Positions 61,804 through 64,000 of a stretch of DNA of 64,000 nucleotides are shown one piece after another (within the stretch, counting starts at the first letter, position 1; every line of letters starts with the position of its first letter). Under the pieces are notes generated by a model, which did no database searches, was not told the DNA's origin, and worked only from the letters and a program-made list of their open reading frames with translations. The translations under genes were made by a program, and so were the position numbers. This DNA comes from Chitinophagaceae bacterium IBVUCB2 (GTDB taxonomy: Bacteria; Bacteroidota; Bacteroidia; Chitinophagales; Chitinophagaceae), in the NCBI GenBank assembly GCA_002127295.1, contig NFUV01000001.1, forward strand, positions 2,196,641-2,260,640, in the 5' to 3' direction.

Positions 61804-63054
61804 TCATTTCAGTTTCTTCATTTTTACCATTTCAATCCTGGTATTGCTGACATGCATAATGTCAAATTCGTAGTCATCGATAATTATACGTTCTTTCTGA
61901 CGGGGAATGGTTTCGTGGTAATTAATAATATATCCCGACAAAGTTTCGGATTCATCTTCCCCAAAATCAAAACCATATTTCTGTTCCAGGTAATCAATCT
62001 CCAGTCTGCCGGAAAATATATACTCGTTTTCGGCCAGTTGTTTCTCTACAAACTCTTCAGTATCGTATTCATCCTGTATTTCACCAAATAGTTCTTCCAG
62101 TACATCTTCCATAGTGATGATACCGGCAGTGCCGCCAAACTCATCTACCACCCAGGCAATGCTTTTGCGTTCCCTGGAAAATTTGCTGATAAGATCCACT
62201 GCACTCATGCTTTCAGGTACTGCAGGTATAGGTAAGAGAACGGATTGAATGGAATCAGGCTTTTTAAAAAGCTCCAACTGGTGTACATACCCAATGATGT
62301 GATCGATATTGCCATCAAACACTACCAATTTGCTAAGCTTGGTCTCTATAAATTTTTCTTTTAACTCAGTTATTGTTGCACGGCTATGAATACCCACAAT
62401 TTCTTTGCGGGGTACCAAACATTGCCTGATTTTTACTTTCGGCAACTCCTGGGCATTCTCCATTAACTGCGTATTTCGTTCTTGCCTTTCTTCAATATTG
62501 GTTCGTTGAAACAAATGCTTTAGATCGCTGCGGTTGAGAGGTTCTTTATCTTTATCCAGGCGAATATTAAAAACATATTGTAAGATCCATTCTGATAAAT
62601 TAATAAGCCCGGCAGCAATTGGATAGAACATTTGGTAAAAAAAATCAATAACGTAAGCCAGCCGGTTTAATAGTGTATTGCTTTTAGCCCTAAAGATGGC
62701 ACGGGGTATAAATTCTGCGAACACTAATACTACAAAAGTGGCCAAAGCTATTTCAACAATAATATGTACCAGGTTAGAACCAACATCCAGATAGCTCCAT
62801 ACAGGAGCCATTACTGTGCTTATCTGCAAACCCAGAAATACAAGGAAAAGATTAAAGCCAATTAGTGTGGTTCCTAAAAATCGGGCAGGCGTTTCCACAA
62901 ACTTTGACAATAGCTGAATTGCCCCGCCTGCCTGTTTCTTTTTTATTTCAATGCTCAGGCGATTGGCACTGTAAAAAGCCATTTCTATACCTGCAAAAAA
63001 TCCCATCAGTAAAAGGGTAAGAATAAAAAAGAGTATCGTATTCCACTCAATCAT
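61804..63054 (-). CDS. CNNM/CorC-HlyC family membrane protein (DUF21, CBS)
   Basis: A 416-residue protein in three parts: a DUF21/CNNM membrane domain (four hydrophobic segments to about residue 175), a CBS pair (LVPRKEIVGIHSRATITEL ... IGYVHQLELF) with VDEFGGTAGIITMEDVLEELFGEIQDEYD, and a C-terminal CorC_HlyC transporter-associated domain. Such proteins are thought to move or sense Mg2+ or related ions. A similar gene often sits near coaX/lptC in this phylum but here it is 38 kb away. Confidence 0.9.
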   Translation of the reverse strand: MIEWNTILFFILTLLLMGFFAGIEMAFYSANRLSIEIKKKQAGGAIQLLSKFVETPARFLGTTLIGFNLFLVFLGLQISTVMAPVWSYLDVGSNLVHIIVEIALATFVVLVFAEFIPRAIFRAKSNTLLNRLAYVIDFFYQMFYPIAAGLINLSEWILQYVFNIRLDKDKEPLNRSDLKHLFQRTNIEERQERNTQLMENAQELPKVKIRQCLVPRKEIVGIHSRATITELKEKFIETKLSKLVVFDGNIDHIIGYVHQLELFKKPDSIQSVLLPIPAVPESMSAVDLISKFSRERKSIAWVVDEFGGTAGIITMEDVLEELFGEIQDEYDTEEFVEKQLAENEYIFSGRLEIDYLEQKYGFDFGEDESETLSGYIINYHETIPRQKERIIIDDYEFDIMHVSNTRIEMVKMKKLK

Positions 63055-63195
63055 GCGGTAAAGATAGAGAAACCCGCAAACCCACTAAAGGGCAGTTTAA
63101 AAGTTGTTGTATTATTTAAATTTCGTTCCCCATTTTACATTGGGAAGTATCATAAAATAAAAGAGGAGTAAATTTTTGGAAGCTAGAAATCCCCT

Positions 63196-63783
63196 TTAGG
63201 GAGTTTTGGGGTTTAAGAAATTTCGTACCAATTGCTCGGCTTCTTTACAGGCCCTTTCTAAATTGTCGTTAAGGATAATTTTATCAAATTGCTGTTTAAA
63301 AGAAAGCTCATACGATGCTTTGCTAAGCCGGGCTTGCAGCGATTCCGGGGTTTCTGTACCTCTTGCCAGCAGGCGACGTTCCAACTCCTCAATGGAAGGA
63401 GGTTCTATAAATAACGATAATGAAGTAGTAGGAAATTGCTGTTGCACATGAATGCCACCTTTTACATCTACATCTAATAGCGGGGCTTTGTTCTGCTGCC
63501 AGATGCGTTGCAATTCACTTTTCAGGGTGCCGTAATATTTTCCTTCGTATACCATTTCCCATTCTATAAATTCTTCCTGCTGTATTTTTTCCTGGAAAGC
63601 TTCTACGCTGATGAAATAATAATCTACCCTGTCTATTTCATGATGGCGGGGTTGGCGGGTAGCGGCGGAAATGGAAAAACCCAGTTGCTCCGGCAGGGTT
63701 TGCAGTAAATGCCGGGTAACCGATGTTTTACCGGCACCCGATGGCGCCGCAATGATGATGAGTTTGTTTTGGTAAACAGCCAT
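63196..63783 (-). CDS. gmk: Guanylate kinase
   Basis: A 195-residue guanylate kinase: P-loop APSGAGKTSV, then SAATRQPRHHEIDRVDYYF, EFIEWEMVYEGKYYGTLKS, DVDVKGGIHVQQ and the lid region LLARGTETPESLQAR. Converts GMP to GDP. The ATG at 63783 is chosen; the 20 upstream codons lack family character. A TTTCTTTG box three bases before the ATG suggests a leaderless transcript. Confidence 0.95.
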   Translation of the reverse strand: MAVYQNKLIIIAAPSGAGKTSVTRHLLQTLPEQLGFSISAATRQPRHHEIDRVDYYFISVEAFQEKIQQEEFIEWEMVYEGKYYGTLKSELQRIWQQNKAPLLDVDVKGGIHVQQQFPTTSLSLFIEPPSIEELERRLLARGTETPESLQARLSKASYELSFKQQFDKIILNDNLERACKEAEQLVRNFLNPKTP

Positions 63784-63786
63784 GTG

Positions 63787-63794
63787 CAAAGAAA
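63787..63794 (-). promoter_or_regulatory. -7-like box before gmk
   Basis: TTTCTTTG on the minus strand, one change from TAnnTTTG, with only CAC between it and the ATG. The TTTCTTTGCAC sequence also begins the candidate small RNA at 8581. Confidence 0.4.
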
Positions 63795-64000
63795 GGGAAA
63801 ATGGGGAATAAATGAAACTTGCACAACGGGCCTGCGCAACCATTCTTTTGGGATTGAGTTAAGTGTTTTTTACACAGTTCATCCTATGTTTACAATTCAA
63901 TAAATTTAGTAAGAGTAAAAGAACAGATTTAGAAAGAACAAGAGGTGGAATAAGACCGTAAAACCCCATAGGCATTATAGCCTTTCTAACATGATAGTCA

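Noticed and set aside
63859..64000. Minus-strand frame open from the window edge with a hydrophobic stretch
   Set aside because: No ATG-based family sequence, no domain match; the expected neighbour (YicC) is not present. The region near 63970 has only a weak GGC/GCC hairpin. I see no supportable gene in 63784-64000.
1..64000. tRNA, rRNA, CRISPR, prophage or insertion-sequence elements
   Set aside because: None of their typical sequence features (cloverleaf arms, spaced repeats, transposase or integrase genes) were seen on either strand.

Overview
The window comes from a member of the Bacteroidota, most probably the family Chitinophagaceae. The evidence is a secreted protein ending in a type IX secretion sorting domain, lineage-typical families (DUF2911, head-GIN, DUF4197, OMP_b-brl_3 TonB-type barrels, TIGR02757) and promoters of the Bacteroidota type (TTTG, about 19-20 nt, TAnnTTTG) before lysS and typA. 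It is an ordinary chromosomal segment. I see no rRNA, tRNA, CRISPR, phage or insertion sequence. Genes lie on both strands in short operons separated by GC-rich hairpin terminators.

Layout. 1-9.8 kb: an edge-truncated membrane protein, a JmjC-like cupin protein, YciO, RNase HII, heme A synthase, a membrane patatin, a lipid-kinase-like protein, FabH, and an anchored alpha/beta hydrolase. 9.8-21.8 kb: TypA, two glycosyltransferases, a metzincin-like protease, a glycine-rich T9SS cargo protein, MeaB, an O-antigen-ligase-like protein and a WaaE-like glycosyltransferase. 21.8-29.4 kb: an overlapping LON-domain/coaX/OMP/lptC run, aldo-keto reductase, SDR, a small barrel protein and LysS. 29.4-37.1 kb: an accessory envelope block with two paralogous 218-aa barrels, two unknown membrane proteins, two tandem HTH regulators, two tandem DUF4197 proteins and an OmpA-like lipoprotein. 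37.1-42.4 kb: flavin reductase, fumarylacetoacetase-like enzyme, a GH9 glycosidase followed by a polysaccharide deacetylase, and a fatty acid hydroxylase. 42.5-51.7 kb: lipase lipoprotein, a large TonB-type barrel, TIGR02757, head-GIN lipoprotein, and a PLP sulfur enzyme coupled to a LytTR regulator. 51.7-64 kb: asparagine synthase, two DUF2911 proteins, an AcpH-like protein, an SdpI/SdpR pair, a PepSY-like protein, a deoxyhypusine-synthase-like protein, an M28 peptidase, RpiB, TatC, a CorC/HlyC-type protein and guanylate kinase.

The most interesting signal is at 40944-40993. The GH9 gene ends with an SD-like AAGGAGG, a slippery A AAA AAG heptamer in the correct frame, a 5-nt spacer and a perfect 6-bp GC-rich hairpin. 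The downstream deacetylase is in the -1 frame. It has no ATG and no signal peptide, and it keeps family-like coding sequence right back to the slip site. This is the architecture of programmed -1 frameshifting and would give a secreted GH9-deacetylase fusion of about 860 residues. A single-base loss in the A run is the main alternative.

Other points: an orphan SdpI-type immunity protein with its ArsR-type repressor and a near-perfect operator palindrome over its promoter; several genes whose -7 box implies leaderless mRNA; a possible small plus-strand RNA at 8.6-8.76 kb; and two long hairpin elements of the cacagagac/ctgtggt type. Start sites were often moved inward from the longest open frame where the extension overlaps a neighbour or precedes a clear signal peptide.
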